A stretch of 64,000 nt of DNA from NCBI RefSeq assembly GCF_018325905.1, contig NZ_AP021901.1, positions 4,960,001 through 5,024,000 on the forward strand. The letters run 5' to 3'. The DNA comes from Pseudomonas sp. St316 (GTDB lineage: Bacteria > Pseudomonadota > Gammaproteobacteria > Pseudomonadales > Pseudomonadaceae). Below, in pieces: positions 6,647 to 16,952 of this stretch. The notes below the pieces were generated by a model. That model saw only the letters and a program-made list of their open reading frames with translations. It made no database searches and was not told the origin of the DNA. Every line of letters begins with the position of its first letter. Position 1 is the stretch's first letter. Both the position numbers and the translations under genes were made by a program.

Positions 6647-9541
6647 TTACACCAGCAAGTCGGTCCAGCGTACGTTGCGCACCGGTCCCAGGGTGAAACC
6701 AGTGCCTTGCAATGCCAGGTTCCCGTTGTAGAAGCGATCCTGGGCGAACGATTCGGACCATTTCTCACGCAGTGCCTCACGAGCCTCTGGCGTGCTTGCC
6801 AGGACGCCGGACTGGATAACCTGCACGTGTGGCGTCCATACCGTCAGGTACCCGGCCTGGCCGACCCTGAGGCACAGATCCACGTCACCCAAGGCATCGT
6901 CGAACAATCCGCTGTCGATGCCGTCAGCGGCGTTGAACAACTGTTTGGAAATCATCAGGCAGGCAAAAGACACCGCCGAGCAATTCTGCTCGACGACCAA
7001 CCGGCTCATATAGCCTCTAGCAGTCTTCGGCTCGCCGATGAAGGGCGAGCCCACCTCGTCGTTCAAACCCAGAATCAGGCCAGCCTGGGTGATACGCCCA
7101 TCGCGCTCGATCAACTTGGCACCGACCACACCGACTTCCGGACGCAAGGCCTGATTGAGCAGCGACTCGATCCAGTTGACGTTGAGCACCTCGCTGTCGG
7201 CCGCAAGGGTCACCAGATAGTCGCCCTTGGTCTCCTGGCTGGCAGCGTTGATCAACGACCCCGTCGCGACACCCGGTTCGATCTCCAGCAACCGCACGCG
7301 ACTGGCCTGGTGCCCCTGGCCACCGAGCCAGTGGCGCAGCGTCGCGTGCTCTGCCGCCGCGAGCGGGACCAATACCTCGTAACGCTGATAACGAGTGCGC
7401 TGCAGCACGCTGAGCAAGCAACGCTGCAACGCCGCCAGTTCGGTAACGCCATGGACGATGATCGACACCATGGGGCGATCGGCAAAGCGATAGTCGATCT
7501 TATGCGTACCCGGCACCGCCGCACTCACGTCGGCTTGATAACCCCGTACCGCCAGGTGACGCAGCAATGTCTTGCGCTCATCGGCGTTATCTTCCACCGC
7601 AGGCGCCTGGCAAATCAGCAGAGGCTCATCCAGATGGGCAAGCCCCTCCAGGCCGTCCTGCTCGATCAAACGCAACAGCAGGTCGAACTCCAATGCGCTC
7701 TTGAACTCGCGCGAATAACCGCCAAGTTTTACCAACGTCTCGCGGCGTACCAGCCAATGACGGGCCATCAAGGCCGGGACGCTTTGCAGCAAGTCTAAGT
7801 TGAACCCTGGCCGGAAGACATCGGCCAGCGTCCCGTCAGGCTGGCGCTGGAACTCGTCCATTGCCACAGCTTGGCATTGTGGCGCAGCCAGCAATTCCAC
7901 ACCCGCACGGAACAGACCGCCCGGCGTCAATTCATCGCCGGCCTCGGCCATGACCATCCAGTCGCAATCGCTCTGGCTGACAACCTGATTGATTTTGTCG
8001 ACGTAATTGCTTTCGTTGACTTTGACGAAATGCAGGACGTTCTGTGGCGTGGTCTCGGCCGGCAGGTCACCAGTGGTGAACACAACAATCTTGAACGCCC
8101 GGCAATAGCCATTGATCACGCTGTCGAAGGTTGCTTGCATCTTGAAGATGTCGGCGTCCAGATCCAGGATCAAAATGCCAAACGTCGGGCCACCGTTGCG
8201 AGCTGCCAGGTATTTGGCCACTTTCTGGGCTTCACTGACGCTCGGCTCACGGGCGTCGAGCCAGCGCAGCAATTGACCGGAGCGCGTGGCGTCGAACAAC
8301 CTCGCGGTATTTTCAAACGCCGCCGCCTTGAGCCGTTGTTCCCAGGCCTTGAGCATTTGCACGTAGCGCTTGTCACCCTTGGCCTGCATGACATCGAGCA
8401 GTTGCTTCACCAGATCCTGGTTGAAGGCATAGCTCAGGAAAGCCCTCGCCAGTTGTTCATCAAGCGGCTCGGCGCTGCTGTTGCGCTGGGGGCGAGCCAG
8501 CTCCTTCTGCTTGAGCATGACCGCTTCCAGTTCGTTCAACTGCACACGCCCGCTCGGCGCTGCATGAAGCAGAAATTCCAACGTGGCGAGTACGTCAAAA
8601 CAAGCTTGGTTATAGAACGGTAACTCAACGTATTGCGTCGGCTCGAAACGACGAACCGGTTCGCCGCGCCGCGAGTCCCAGGTCGACTCGAGCAGTTTTC
8701 CGGCCTGCGGCACCGAACGCTCAGCCAGCTTCTTGACGATGGCACGGGCCTGTTCGTGCACCGAAACATCCGAACCGAAGGCGCTGGCCAACGTCGTGGC
8801 CAGACGCTCCCGCTCCGCGACTGCATGCAAGTCCTGAGAACCAGCCGCCATCGCAACCGCGCTCTGCGGCTTCACCACATGACTGCGCTCATGCACGCCA
8901 TGGGGAATGTCCAGCAAGCGGACCTTAGCTTGCGCCACCAACCCATAGGAATGACCGGCCTGTTGCAACCACGAATCAAAACCGGCGGGCAACGAAGCGT
9001 AAGTGCGTCTAAGGGTTTCAGTGCGCGTGAGTGCGCTCACGAGTGACGGGCAATCCTCGGCAAACACGGCCAGCCGGGCATCGGCCGATGCTTGGGAATA
9101 ATCTTCACAGCCCTTGCGATCGAGCAAGTAATAGTCAACACGGTCGGCATGGGCCTCGAACGCCAGGCTATAGCCTTGGCAGGCACCATATTCAGGGTGC
9201 GCTTCAAGGAAATTCAACGATTGTTCAAGAGCCTGAGGCAGCAGGAAACTCTCGGCATCGGCAATCGCCAGATAAGGCGTGGCGACTCGCTCGACAGCCT
9301 GGCGAACCTTGTCGCCGAAACCAGCAGCCGTAGGTGCGTGCAGGTATTGCACGCCGGGCAACGCTGCCGTGATGTCGCCGCCGGGTTGACTGGATGAGTC
9401 GATGACCAATACGGCAAACGAACTGTCGCGGTAGTGGCGCAACGCCCGCCGCAGGGCAGTCGACTGGTCGTGAGCGAACAGCACCAGGGTAAACCGTTCA
9501 TTCAACGGCGCAGTCGATCCTGTTGGGGCATTGCTTAACAT
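6647..9541 (-). CDS. fgt2: Large flagellin glycosyltransferase, Fgt2-like (964 aa)
   Basis: Cytosolic glycosyltransferase, probably acting on FliC before export. Three glycosyltransferase-2-like modules are visible: an N-terminal one (about 15-250; FTLVLFAHDQSTALRRALRH, then LAIADAESFL), a central one (about 455-650; PTFGILILDLDADIFKMQAT, then DWMVMAEAGDELTP), and a C-terminal one (about 690-920; RPMVSIIVHGVTELAALQRC, then RPEVGVVGAKLIERDGRITQ). The C-terminal module is clearly paralogous to those in the two other giant transferases of this window. I chose ATG 9541 because AAGGA then lies 6 nt upstream; ATG 9547 would abut it. Order flgL-fgt1-fgt2-KAS III-fliC matches P. syringae, where Fgt1 and Fgt2 glycosylate flagellin. 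The symbol is assigned on position, size and architecture. Confidence 0.85.
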   Translation of the reverse strand: MLSNAPTGSTAPLNERFTLVLFAHDQSTALRRALRHYRDSSFAVLVIDSSSQPGGDITAALPGVQYLHAPTAAGFGDKVRQAVERVATPYLAIADAESFLLPQALEQSLNFLEAHPEYGACQGYSLAFEAHADRVDYYLLDRKGCEDYSQASADARLAVFAEDCPSLVSALTRTETLRRTYASLPAGFDSWLQQAGHSYGLVAQAKVRLLDIPHGVHERSHVVKPQSAVAMAAGSQDLHAVAERERLATTLASAFGSDVSVHEQARAIVKKLAERSVPQAGKLLESTWDSRRGEPVRRFEPTQYVELPFYNQACFDVLATLEFLLHAAPSGRVQLNELEAVMLKQKELARPQRNSSAEPLDEQLARAFLSYAFNQDLVKQLLDVMQAKGDKRYVQMLKAWEQRLKAAAFENTARLFDATRSGQLLRWLDAREPSVSEAQKVAKYLAARNGGPTFGILILDLDADIFKMQATFDSVINGYCRAFKIVVFTTGDLPAETTPQNVLHFVKVNESNYVDKINQVVSQSDCDWMVMAEAGDELTPGGLFRAGVELLAAPQCQAVAMDEFQRQPDGTLADVFRPGFNLDLLQSVPALMARHWLVRRETLVKLGGYSREFKSALEFDLLLRLIEQDGLEGLAHLDEPLLICQAPAVEDNADERKTLLRHLAVRGYQADVSAAVPGTHKIDYRFADRPMVSIIVHGVTELAALQRCLLSVLQRTRYQRYEVLVPLAAAEHATLRHWLGGQGHQASRVRLLEIEPGVATGSLINAASQETKGDYLVTLAADSEVLNVNWIESLLNQALRPEVGVVGAKLIERDGRITQAGLILGLNDEVGSPFIGEPKTARGYMSRLVVEQNCSAVSFACLMISKQLFNAADGIDSGLFDDALGDVDLCLRVGQAGYLTVWTPHVQVIQSGVLASTPEAREALREKWSESFAQDRFYNGNLALQGTGFTLGPVRNVRWTDLLV

Positions 9542-9604
9542 ATTCATTCCTTAACAAGTGGGTGGCCGTTTCAGCGACACCGGGAGTTTCGCGGTTGAAA
9601 CTCA

Positions 9605-12600
9605 TCAATCCGGTAGCCAACCATTGGCCCAGTACTGCAGGTTATCGCCGCGCAAGATAAAGTCGCGCAGCACCACTTCACGTAATTCGTCGCCCATCCG
9701 GTAACTGGCAATCGGGTCCGCCAGGTGCATACGGATGGCCTCCAGCCATTCTTCGGTGCTGTTGCTGAGAACCCGGGTGCAAGGCAGATGCCCCCGGTAA
9801 GCTTCAGTATCCGAACAAATGACCGGATAACCACACGCACCATACTCCAACAGGCGAAGGTTGCTTTTGCAGTCGTTGAAAATATGAAACTCCAGCGGCG
9901 CCAAGGCCAGGTCGAGATTCAGGCTGGCAAGCTTCGCCGGGTAAGTCGACAGGCTCACGCCCGGATGAAACTCATGGATATAGGGCTTGAGCAGATCCGG
10001 ACACATGCCGAAGAACACCCATTCGACTTCGTCGGCCAGTTCCCGAACGACATCGGCAATAAGCTCCAGGTCGCCACGGTGGCTGGTGCCACCGCCCCAA
10101 CCGATACGCGGCTTGCTGGAGGTGGCACGCTGGCTTCTGAGCTGGTGCCACAGGCCGGCAGCCAACATGTTGGGCACCACGCGGATATCGTGGTGCATGC
10201 TCGACAAAACGTCTGCCAACGGATGGGTGGACACCACGACCCGATCACACAGGCCGATCCCTTGACGCAGCAAGTCTTCGAGGTTGTCCGGCATGTTGCG
10301 GCGGTGTTCGTTTTTTTCCGGGACCTTGGCGATGTAGTCATCCAATTCGTAGATGCGCATGGCGTTGGAGTAAGTCTTGACCTGGCCGATGTCCTTGAAC
10401 TTACCTACGTTATAGCGACCCTGAAGGATGATCACATCCGGCGACTGGCGCTCGATGTCGATGATCGAAGGCGTGTCGTAGGCAACACGCCCCACGATTC
10501 GCCCTGCCGCTTCCAGTTCGAACAGCGGCTGGCTGACCCGGTAGTGCCCCACCGCCGAGGTATTGACCGCCATCCCCAGGATCGACGGGACGTTGCGGGT
10601 AATCAACGGATTCCAGCCGGTGCGTGGTCCGGGCTCCAGGCTGAAGCTTTTCCCGGTCAGGGTCAGGTTGCGGTTGTAGGCCGGATCATTGGCGATCCTG
10701 GGCAACCAGCGCTGATAAAACGCCTCTTGCTCCAGCTCCAGCCGCTGCTTCCACGAAGAGTCGCGACTGGCTTCCACACCGGCGGCCAGCACCACATCAC
10801 TGTAGGGTGTGGTAACGATCAGGTAACCGTTTTTTCCGACCTGCTGGCATAACTCCAGGGAGTTGATGCGCTGCGTGGTGATCGACTCATCGAACCCACC
10901 GGCCTCTTCCAGAACTTGCTTGCGCACCAATAGGCAGTGATCGCCGACAGCGCTCCAGTTCTGCACCGTCTGCAAGCGTTGCATATAGCCGCCAGACGTT
11001 ACCGATTCGTTGACGAAGGCCCTGCCCGCCAACCCACCCAGGCCCATGATCATGCCGGAATCGATGACCCGGCCCTGCTGGCTGAGTGTGCGAGGCCCCA
11101 CGATACCGACCTCGGGACGTTGCCCATGATTGAGCAGTTCTTCCAGCCAGGTGGCTTCCAGCACGATGCAATTGGGGTTGAGCAACAACAGGTATTCGCC
11201 GCGGGCCTGTTGCGCGGCGAAATTGCGGATCACCGCTTCGCTGTCGCTTCCCGGGTGCAAGAATATGCGCAACGTTTCACTGCCCAACTCGCCCATGGCC
11301 CGGAGCCAATGTTGCAGCTCGGCGTTTTCACTGGCGTTATCGACGATGATGATTTCGTAATGCGGATACGCGGTCGTGCTGATCAGGCTGTTGACGCAAC
11401 GCTCCAGCGCGCTCAGGTCATCCTTGACGCTGATAATGATCGAAATCAGTGGTCGCTCGGCGAACAGGTATTCAATGCGCGGGATCAACGCCAGGAGCGG
11501 CCCAGGGTGAAGCCGGTGCGGCACACCGATACGCTGTAGATGAGCTTCGATCAGGCGGGTGTTTTGCTCGATGACCTCAGGTAACGACAGCCACTGGGCA
11601 AACGAAAACGTCGACTCGACCTGGACTTCCGGAATGTGACCAATGACCTGCGGCCCATCCGTTTCCACCAGTCGCCAGATCCAGTCATGGGGCGCCAATT
11701 CGCCCAGGCTCGGATCGAATCCATCCGAGGCCAGGAATCGGGCACGCTCGAAAGCCAGTGTCCGACCGACGTAGGGATAACCGCGCATCAGGTCGAGATT
11801 GAAGTCGGGTTTGAAGATCGGCTCCACCGACTTTTCATCCACCAGCGCACCTTCATCGCTGTAAAGACAGGCAGCAGCCGGCGAGCTGACAATCCGGTCG
11901 GCCATGATCAGGAGCGCAGACTCGGTCAAGCGATCGCCGGCACGCAGCAGGTAGAACCAGTCGGCGCCATCCAGTTGAGGCAACAGCCCATTGAGCTGCT
12001 GCGCCCAGTCCGCTTGCAGGCCAAGACGCAGGACATGGTTGTCCACAGCCTGGCGCCCATTGGACAACAGCAGCACCGATTCGCAGGCATAGGCTTGGGC
12101 CGCGATGCTCTGCAGGGTAATACCCAGCGCATGAGGATCGTCCTGCTCATCAATGATGACGGGAACGATCATCGGCCGATAGGCCCAGCGGGCGATCTGC
12201 CGGGACAAGACTTGCTTGCGCAATGGACTGAAACGTCGGCACGTCAACCACTGGGCATAGAGGTCTGCGTAGCTTTCAATGTCAGTGCCGACTTGCGAGC
12301 CGATGACGCCCTGGCGAGTCGCAATGACCGAATAGACGTTGATTTCTTCCCACTCGGGCGCTCCTGGCTCCTTGGGCTGCCCCAGCGGCTGGTAACGCAC
12401 CCAGCCACTGGCGGGCGCCGGCTCGCCACTGCGCTGGGCCAGCATTTCCTTGAGCCATGTCAGCTCCACCGTGGCCGCCTCAAGCATCTTGGCCTGACTG
12501 GCCAGGCGCTCCGGATGCAACCGCTGGCCACTTCCCTCGGCGTAAAGCTGGACCATATTACCCCGGCGCAATAGGCAGATGAACAAGGCAAAATCGAGGA

Positions 12601-13186
12601 CAGCTTCGAAGCCTTCACCGGGTCGCGCCAACGCTGGCAGCAAGGCCTCGACATCTGTTCGCCGCATCAATGCGCCACTCAAACCGCCGAGAATATTACG
12701 GGTGGTTTTTTCAAAATACGCCAGCATGTCGTTGCCGTTGAACAACGCATCGAACTGCGTGATACCAGTGTTTTCAACGCGGATCGGCAAGGCATAGTTG
12801 CCTGCATCGATTAAATGATGTTTGTTGATCACCAGCGATACTTGGGCATGCTCTTGCAGGATGGACGCCTGTTGACTGACGCAGAACGGCAACAACTGAT
12901 CGTCATCGCACAGGAACTTGATGAACTCGCCACGGGACTCTTCAAGGCAGCGCAACAGATTCTGCTGGAACCCCAGCCGGGCCGGGTTGAGCAGGTAGCG
13001 CACCGACACATTGGCGCCGACGCTCAGTTCCTGGACGATCTGCTCGATTTCATCGCTGCGGCAATCGTCGCAGATGACAATCTCCAGGTTCTCGTAGGTC
13101 TGCTCGAGCGCGCTTTGCAAGGCGAGGCGGAAAAATCGTGGGTGGTACGCGGGGATGGCAATGCTGACAAGAGGAGCTGATTTCAC
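9605..13186 (-). CDS. fgt1: Large flagellin glycosyltransferase, Fgt1-like (1193 aa)
   Basis: Multidomain glycosyltransferase. An N-terminal GT2 domain (PLVSIAIPAYHPRFFRLALQ; CDDCRSDEI; KFLCDDDQLL) spans about 5-230. A divergent GT2-like module with DGADWFYLLRAGDRLTESAL lies at about 335-560. A second clear GT2 domain (RPLISIIISVKDDLSALERC; IIIVDNASEN; RPEVGIVGPRTLSQQGRVID) spans about 585-820. The C-terminal third (about 890-1193) resembles GT1/GT4 transferases (KPRIGWGGGTSHRGDLELIA; RLLEYGACGYPVICSDTEAY). I chose GTG 13186, which has GAGAG 8 nt upstream and gives an N-terminus starting at the GT2 fold; a TTG at 13201 is possible. Position right after flgL and size match P. syringae Fgt1. 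The fusion suggests that several sugars of one chain are added by a single polypeptide; acceptor and sugars cannot be read from sequence. Confidence 0.85.
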   Translation of the reverse strand: MKSAPLVSIAIPAYHPRFFRLALQSALEQTYENLEIVICDDCRSDEIEQIVQELSVGANVSVRYLLNPARLGFQQNLLRCLEESRGEFIKFLCDDDQLLPFCVSQQASILQEHAQVSLVINKHHLIDAGNYALPIRVENTGITQFDALFNGNDMLAYFEKTTRNILGGLSGALMRRTDVEALLPALARPGEGFEAVLDFALFICLLRRGNMVQLYAEGSGQRLHPERLASQAKMLEAATVELTWLKEMLAQRSGEPAPASGWVRYQPLGQPKEPGAPEWEEINVYSVIATRQGVIGSQVGTDIESYADLYAQWLTCRRFSPLRKQVLSRQIARWAYRPMIVPVIIDEQDDPHALGITLQSIAAQAYACESVLLLSNGRQAVDNHVLRLGLQADWAQQLNGLLPQLDGADWFYLLRAGDRLTESALLIMADRIVSSPAAACLYSDEGALVDEKSVEPIFKPDFNLDLMRGYPYVGRTLAFERARFLASDGFDPSLGELAPHDWIWRLVETDGPQVIGHIPEVQVESTFSFAQWLSLPEVIEQNTRLIEAHLQRIGVPHRLHPGPLLALIPRIEYLFAERPLISIIISVKDDLSALERCVNSLISTTAYPHYEIIIVDNASENAELQHWLRAMGELGSETLRIFLHPGSDSEAVIRNFAAQQARGEYLLLLNPNCIVLEATWLEELLNHGQRPEVGIVGPRTLSQQGRVIDSGMIMGLGGLAGRAFVNESVTSGGYMQRLQTVQNWSAVGDHCLLVRKQVLEEAGGFDESITTQRINSLELCQQVGKNGYLIVTTPYSDVVLAAGVEASRDSSWKQRLELEQEAFYQRWLPRIANDPAYNRNLTLTGKSFSLEPGPRTGWNPLITRNVPSILGMAVNTSAVGHYRVSQPLFELEAAGRIVGRVAYDTPSIIDIERQSPDVIILQGRYNVGKFKDIGQVKTYSNAMRIYELDDYIAKVPEKNEHRRNMPDNLEDLLRQGIGLCDRVVVSTHPLADVLSSMHHDIRVVPNMLAAGLWHQLRSQRATSSKPRIGWGGGTSHRGDLELIADVVRELADEVEWVFFGMCPDLLKPYIHEFHPGVSLSTYPAKLASLNLDLALAPLEFHIFNDCKSNLRLLEYGACGYPVICSDTEAYRGHLPCTRVLSNSTEEWLEAIRMHLADPIASYRMGDELREVVLRDFILRGDNLQYWANGWLPD

Positions 13187-13296
13187 ACGCTTGGCTCTCA
13201 ACCGGTGGGCGCCAACTCAGGCGAGAGCAGGACGTCCTGAATCGTATAAAGGAACGGGTCAGGGACCGCTTATAACGTCACGGCCCCTGCCCTGGA

Positions 13297-14862
13297 TCAC
13301 ATTTTGTTGAACAGTCCCAATTGAGCGATCTTGCTGAACGCCAACTGCGACGCTTGAAGCATAGTCTGCTGCAAGGTCAGGCGCGTCATCACTTCGGCCG
13401 GGTCGGAATCACGAATCGCCGACTGGGTCTGCGAGTTGGCGAGGACAAAGCTCTGATTGGTATCGCTCTGGGTATCGAGCGACTGGCCACGACCACCGAC
13501 CGAACTCAACGCACTGGTCAAATGGTCAGTGCCGCTGGCCAGGTTACCGATAGCCGAAGCCAGTGACGCATTCAGTTTCTGAATGGCGATGTTGTCGCCA
13601 TCGGCTGGCGTGTTCAAAGCTGTGCGCAACTGGTTCACGGTGTCCAGGACGTTCTGCGTCTCGTGGGTATTGACCGCGATGCTGAACTGATCGTTGGCGG
13701 CCGGGGCGCCATTGAGCGTAAAACTCACGCCGGATGCGGTGGCAACGTTGCCCGCCAGGGTGCCGCTGGACACCGGTTTGCTATCAGCGTTCAAGGGCGC
13801 TGCGTACAGGTCGAAATCCGTGGCACTGGTGAACTTCAGCACCGCCGCCCCCGTTGGGAAACTGGCGTGGTAGGCCGTCGGATTGGTGATCGCGCTGCCG
13901 GTGATCTGGGTCGCGGTGGTGTTGCCCGGGCTGCGGGCCGGAGTGAACGAGTCGGGCTTAGCAGCCAGGGTGAACGTGTGGCCGGGCAAGATCGTGCCGG
14001 CAACGTCGCCCGCATGAAGGTTGACGTTCAAGGTCAGGTCGACGCCGCGAAAGCTCACCGTCTGCCCGATCTGGTTACTAGGCTCGATGACACCGCCCTT
14101 GCTGGCTTCGGCGGTCACGTCGTTGCCGCTCGAATCGGTGATTTTCAACTGGGTACCGCTGGCGAATTCCACGGTATACGGTTCGCCACTGCGGAACTGG
14201 CTGTTGTAGGTCACGCTGGACGACACCTGGCCGCTGGTCAACACCACGCGACCATCATCCACTGCCGGCGCGGTCATGGTGACCTGGGTGCGACTGGTGT
14301 TGACGGATGTTTGGAACACTTCCCAGCCGGTGCTGTTGGTGGCCATCGACATGGTGTCGCCGATCGGCAGGTCCAGGGTCACCTGGTCGCCGTTATAGCT
14401 GTAGGTGCCATCGCCGTTGCGGGTGAACGGTACGACGTCGCCTTTGGATCCGGAAAAGATATATTTGCCGTTTTCATCCTTGGTGTTCATCAAGCTCAGC
14501 AACTGATCTTCGATCGACCCCAGTTCCGAAGCGACCGCTTTACGGTCCGCATCGGTATAGGCGGCGTTACCAGCACTGACGGCCAATTCCTTGGCGCGCT
14601 GCAGCACGTTGCCGATGCTGGTCATGACCGCTTCGGTGGTGCCCAGGGTCGCCTTGATGGTGGTGACGTTGGCTTCATATTGGGACAGCATCGAAGCCTG
14701 GTTGCCCAACTGCAGCAGACGCGAAGCACCCACCGGATCATCGGCGGCGGTGTTCACCCGCACCAGGCTGCTGGCCTCTTCGCTAGTTTTGACCACCTTG
14801 GCGAAGTTCTTCTGGTAGTTCGCAGCCGTGCTTTCGTAAAACTGAGAAGTGGAAATGCGCAT
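13297..14862 (-). CDS. flgL: Flagellar hook-filament junction protein FlgL
   Basis: HAP3, the junction protein between hook and filament, exported by the flagellar apparatus. The 521-residue product has the flagellin-like N-terminus (MRISTSQFYESTAANYQKNF) and C-terminus (LTLQQTMLQASQLAFSKIAQLGLFNKM) that form D0/D1. The insert between about 170 and 400 is Thr/Ser/Gly rich and makes it longer than the P. aeruginosa protein. It starts 13 nt after the flgK stop and is the last gene of the flgF-L block before the glycosyltransferases. Confidence 0.96.
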   Translation of the reverse strand: MRISTSQFYESTAANYQKNFAKVVKTSEEASSLVRVNTAADDPVGASRLLQLGNQASMLSQYEANVTTIKATLGTTEAVMTSIGNVLQRAKELAVSAGNAAYTDADRKAVASELGSIEDQLLSLMNTKDENGKYIFSGSKGDVVPFTRNGDGTYSYNGDQVTLDLPIGDTMSMATNSTGWEVFQTSVNTSRTQVTMTAPAVDDGRVVLTSGQVSSSVTYNSQFRSGEPYTVEFASGTQLKITDSSGNDVTAEASKGGVIEPSNQIGQTVSFRGVDLTLNVNLHAGDVAGTILPGHTFTLAAKPDSFTPARSPGNTTATQITGSAITNPTAYHASFPTGAAVLKFTSATDFDLYAAPLNADSKPVSSGTLAGNVATASGVSFTLNGAPAANDQFSIAVNTHETQNVLDTVNQLRTALNTPADGDNIAIQKLNASLASAIGNLASGTDHLTSALSSVGGRGQSLDTQSDTNQSFVLANSQTQSAIRDSDPAEVMTRLTLQQTMLQASQLAFSKIAQLGLFNKM

Positions 14863-14875
14863 GGGCTACGGCTCC

Positions 14876-16942
14876 TTAAAGACTGTTGATCAGTGTGCTG
14901 AAAATTTGTTGCGCAGCCTTGATGATCTGCGAAGACGCGGTGTAGTACTGCTGGAACTTGACCAGGTTGCCGGTTTCTTCATCCAGGTCCACACCCGACA
15001 ACGAATCGCGGGCGGTCTTGGCGTTGTTCAGGATCGCGCCAGTGGCGGCACTGTCGAGCTTGCCCTGGGCGGCCTTGGCGCCGACGCCTTCCACCAGCTT
15101 GCCGTAGGCATCGTTCAGGGAAATACCCTTGCTGGACGAGCCGGTGTCTACGGTCTTGGCGGTCTGCAAGCCGGCCAGGACCGTACCGTTACGGTTGTCC
15201 AGGCTACCGGCCTGGCTGAGGCTGACATTGATCGAGGCTCCGTTGGATGGAGCACCGGCAATGGACATGTCAAACGCGACGGTGCGTTGTACCGGCGGTA
15301 CGGACGAATCCATGATCGGGTTGCCACTCGCGTCCTTGAGCGGAACACTCAGACTCAGGGTGTTGCTTTCGCCCGGCTTGATCGTGCCATTGCTGATCTG
15401 GACACCTTTGGCATCGAGCAACTGATAAGCCTGGCTGGTGCCATCGGCGGACGTCGCGCCGAACACCACCTTGACCGGCATGGAGTTCTTGATGCCGCTC
15501 TGGATGATGGTCGTGGTGGCCGCATCGTAGATGTCCAGCTTGGTGGTCATGCTCGGCTGGCCGCTGGCCGGGATGGTCAGCGTACCGCTGCCTCCCGGCA
15601 CGATGGCGGCGCCCAACGGCGCGGCCATCGCCAGCCGCTTGGAGTCGGTCATCTCGGTCTTGATGTTGGCCGCCTCGTTGCGGGTCGGCGTGAGTTTGAA
15701 CGTGTCGCCGGCGGCCGCAGTGCCGTTGGCGAAGGTCATCGAGAAACCGTCGATCACCGGCGGCGGCGTGGTCGCGGTGTTGAACGCGCCCATCGAGGTG
15801 CCGTCGGGCAGGCGCTGGACGGTGTAGTCCGTGCCGCTGGTGAACGTCACCTTGTAGTCGTTGGTGGTCAGCTTGCCGGAGTCTGTGATGGCGATATTGA
15901 AGTTGCCGGAGCCGGCGCTGTTGTTCAAGGAAGCAACGCTGCGCTGGCTGATCTGCGCGGCGCTGTTGATGTTAGTGAACAGGTTGGAACCGAAGGCCCC
16001 GTTCATGTCGATGCCCGAGGCCTGGACCTTGTTCATCTGGTCGGCGACCACCAGGGCCACGCGACCCAGCTCGTTCATGGCCGGGTCAAGCACAGTACTG
16101 CGGTAGCGCATCAGGCCACCGATTTCGCCACCGGTGAGCACCGACGTCAGGTCCATGGAACTGGAACCGCTGTTGAGCTGGATGCCAATGCGCCCCGGAT
16201 CGTTCTTGTCCGGCACCGCTTGCAGGGTATTGACGATGTTGCCCATCACCAACGGTTGGCCGGAGCCCAGGTAGATGTCCAGGCTGCTGCCGTTCTCGAC
16301 AACCTGCGTGCCGGTGAACGTCGAGAGCTGGCGAATGGTTTCGCTGCGGGCATCGAGCAGGTCGTTGGGAGCACCGCCGGCGTTGGAGACTTCGGCGATT
16401 TTCTTGTTCAACTGCGCAACGGTGGCCGCCAGATTATTGACCTGCTCGACCATGTTCGACAGGTTGCCATTGATGTTCTGGCTCTGCTCCGTCAGCTGGT
16501 TGGCAACCGAATTGAAACGGTTGCTCAGGGCCTGCGCATCGCTGAGCAGCAACTGACGGGATGCATCGTCACCCGGCTTGGCGTTGACGTTCTGCACCGA
16601 GGCGAAAAACTTGGTCAGCGCCCCGTTGAGGCCGGTGCCGCTGTCCGACAACAGGGAGTCGAGTGGCGTGATCTGCCCCTGATAGGCCGCCGCGTCGCTG
16701 TTGAGCGATGTGGTGGTTTTCAGTTGTGCTTCAAGGAATGAGTTATACACCCGACGCACATCGGCCAGGGTCGTACCGGAACCGATGAACACGTTGCCGT
16801 ACTGGTTCGACGCCTTGGTGGTCTGCACGGTCTGCTGGCGCGAATAACCGGCGGTATCGACGTTGGCGATGTTGTTACCCGTGGTCACCAACGCAGTCTG
16901 GCTTGCTGACAGACCCGACATCCCTATATTGAGCAAACTCAT
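14876..16942 (-). CDS. flgK: Flagellar hook-associated protein FlgK
   Basis: HAP1, hook-filament junction. The 688-residue product begins MSLLNIGMSGLSASQTALVT, with the rod/hook N-terminal motif (NNIANVDTAGYSRQ), and ends in a flagellin-like helix (QQYYTASSQIIKAAQQIFST). The central part (about 300-600) is variable, Thr/Ser/Gly-rich and probably surface exposed. Ten nt separate it from the flgJ stop, consistent with one operon. Confidence 0.97.
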   Translation of the reverse strand: MSLLNIGMSGLSASQTALVTTGNNIANVDTAGYSRQQTVQTTKASNQYGNVFIGSGTTLADVRRVYNSFLEAQLKTTTSLNSDAAAYQGQITPLDSLLSDSGTGLNGALTKFFASVQNVNAKPGDDASRQLLLSDAQALSNRFNSVANQLTEQSQNINGNLSNMVEQVNNLAATVAQLNKKIAEVSNAGGAPNDLLDARSETIRQLSTFTGTQVVENGSSLDIYLGSGQPLVMGNIVNTLQAVPDKNDPGRIGIQLNSGSSSMDLTSVLTGGEIGGLMRYRSTVLDPAMNELGRVALVVADQMNKVQASGIDMNGAFGSNLFTNINSAAQISQRSVASLNNSAGSGNFNIAITDSGKLTTNDYKVTFTSGTDYTVQRLPDGTSMGAFNTATTPPPVIDGFSMTFANGTAAAGDTFKLTPTRNEAANIKTEMTDSKRLAMAAPLGAAIVPGGSGTLTIPASGQPSMTTKLDIYDAATTTIIQSGIKNSMPVKVVFGATSADGTSQAYQLLDAKGVQISNGTIKPGESNTLSLSVPLKDASGNPIMDSSVPPVQRTVAFDMSIAGAPSNGASINVSLSQAGSLDNRNGTVLAGLQTAKTVDTGSSSKGISLNDAYGKLVEGVGAKAAQGKLDSAATGAILNNAKTARDSLSGVDLDEETGNLVKFQQYYTASSQIIKAAQQIFSTLINSL

Positions 16943-16952
16943 GGTTCAGACC

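Noticed and set aside
14849..16741. 630-codon plus-strand frame opposite flgK
   Set aside because: Antisense to a certain flgK; low-complexity His/Gly/Arg composition typical of shadow frames.
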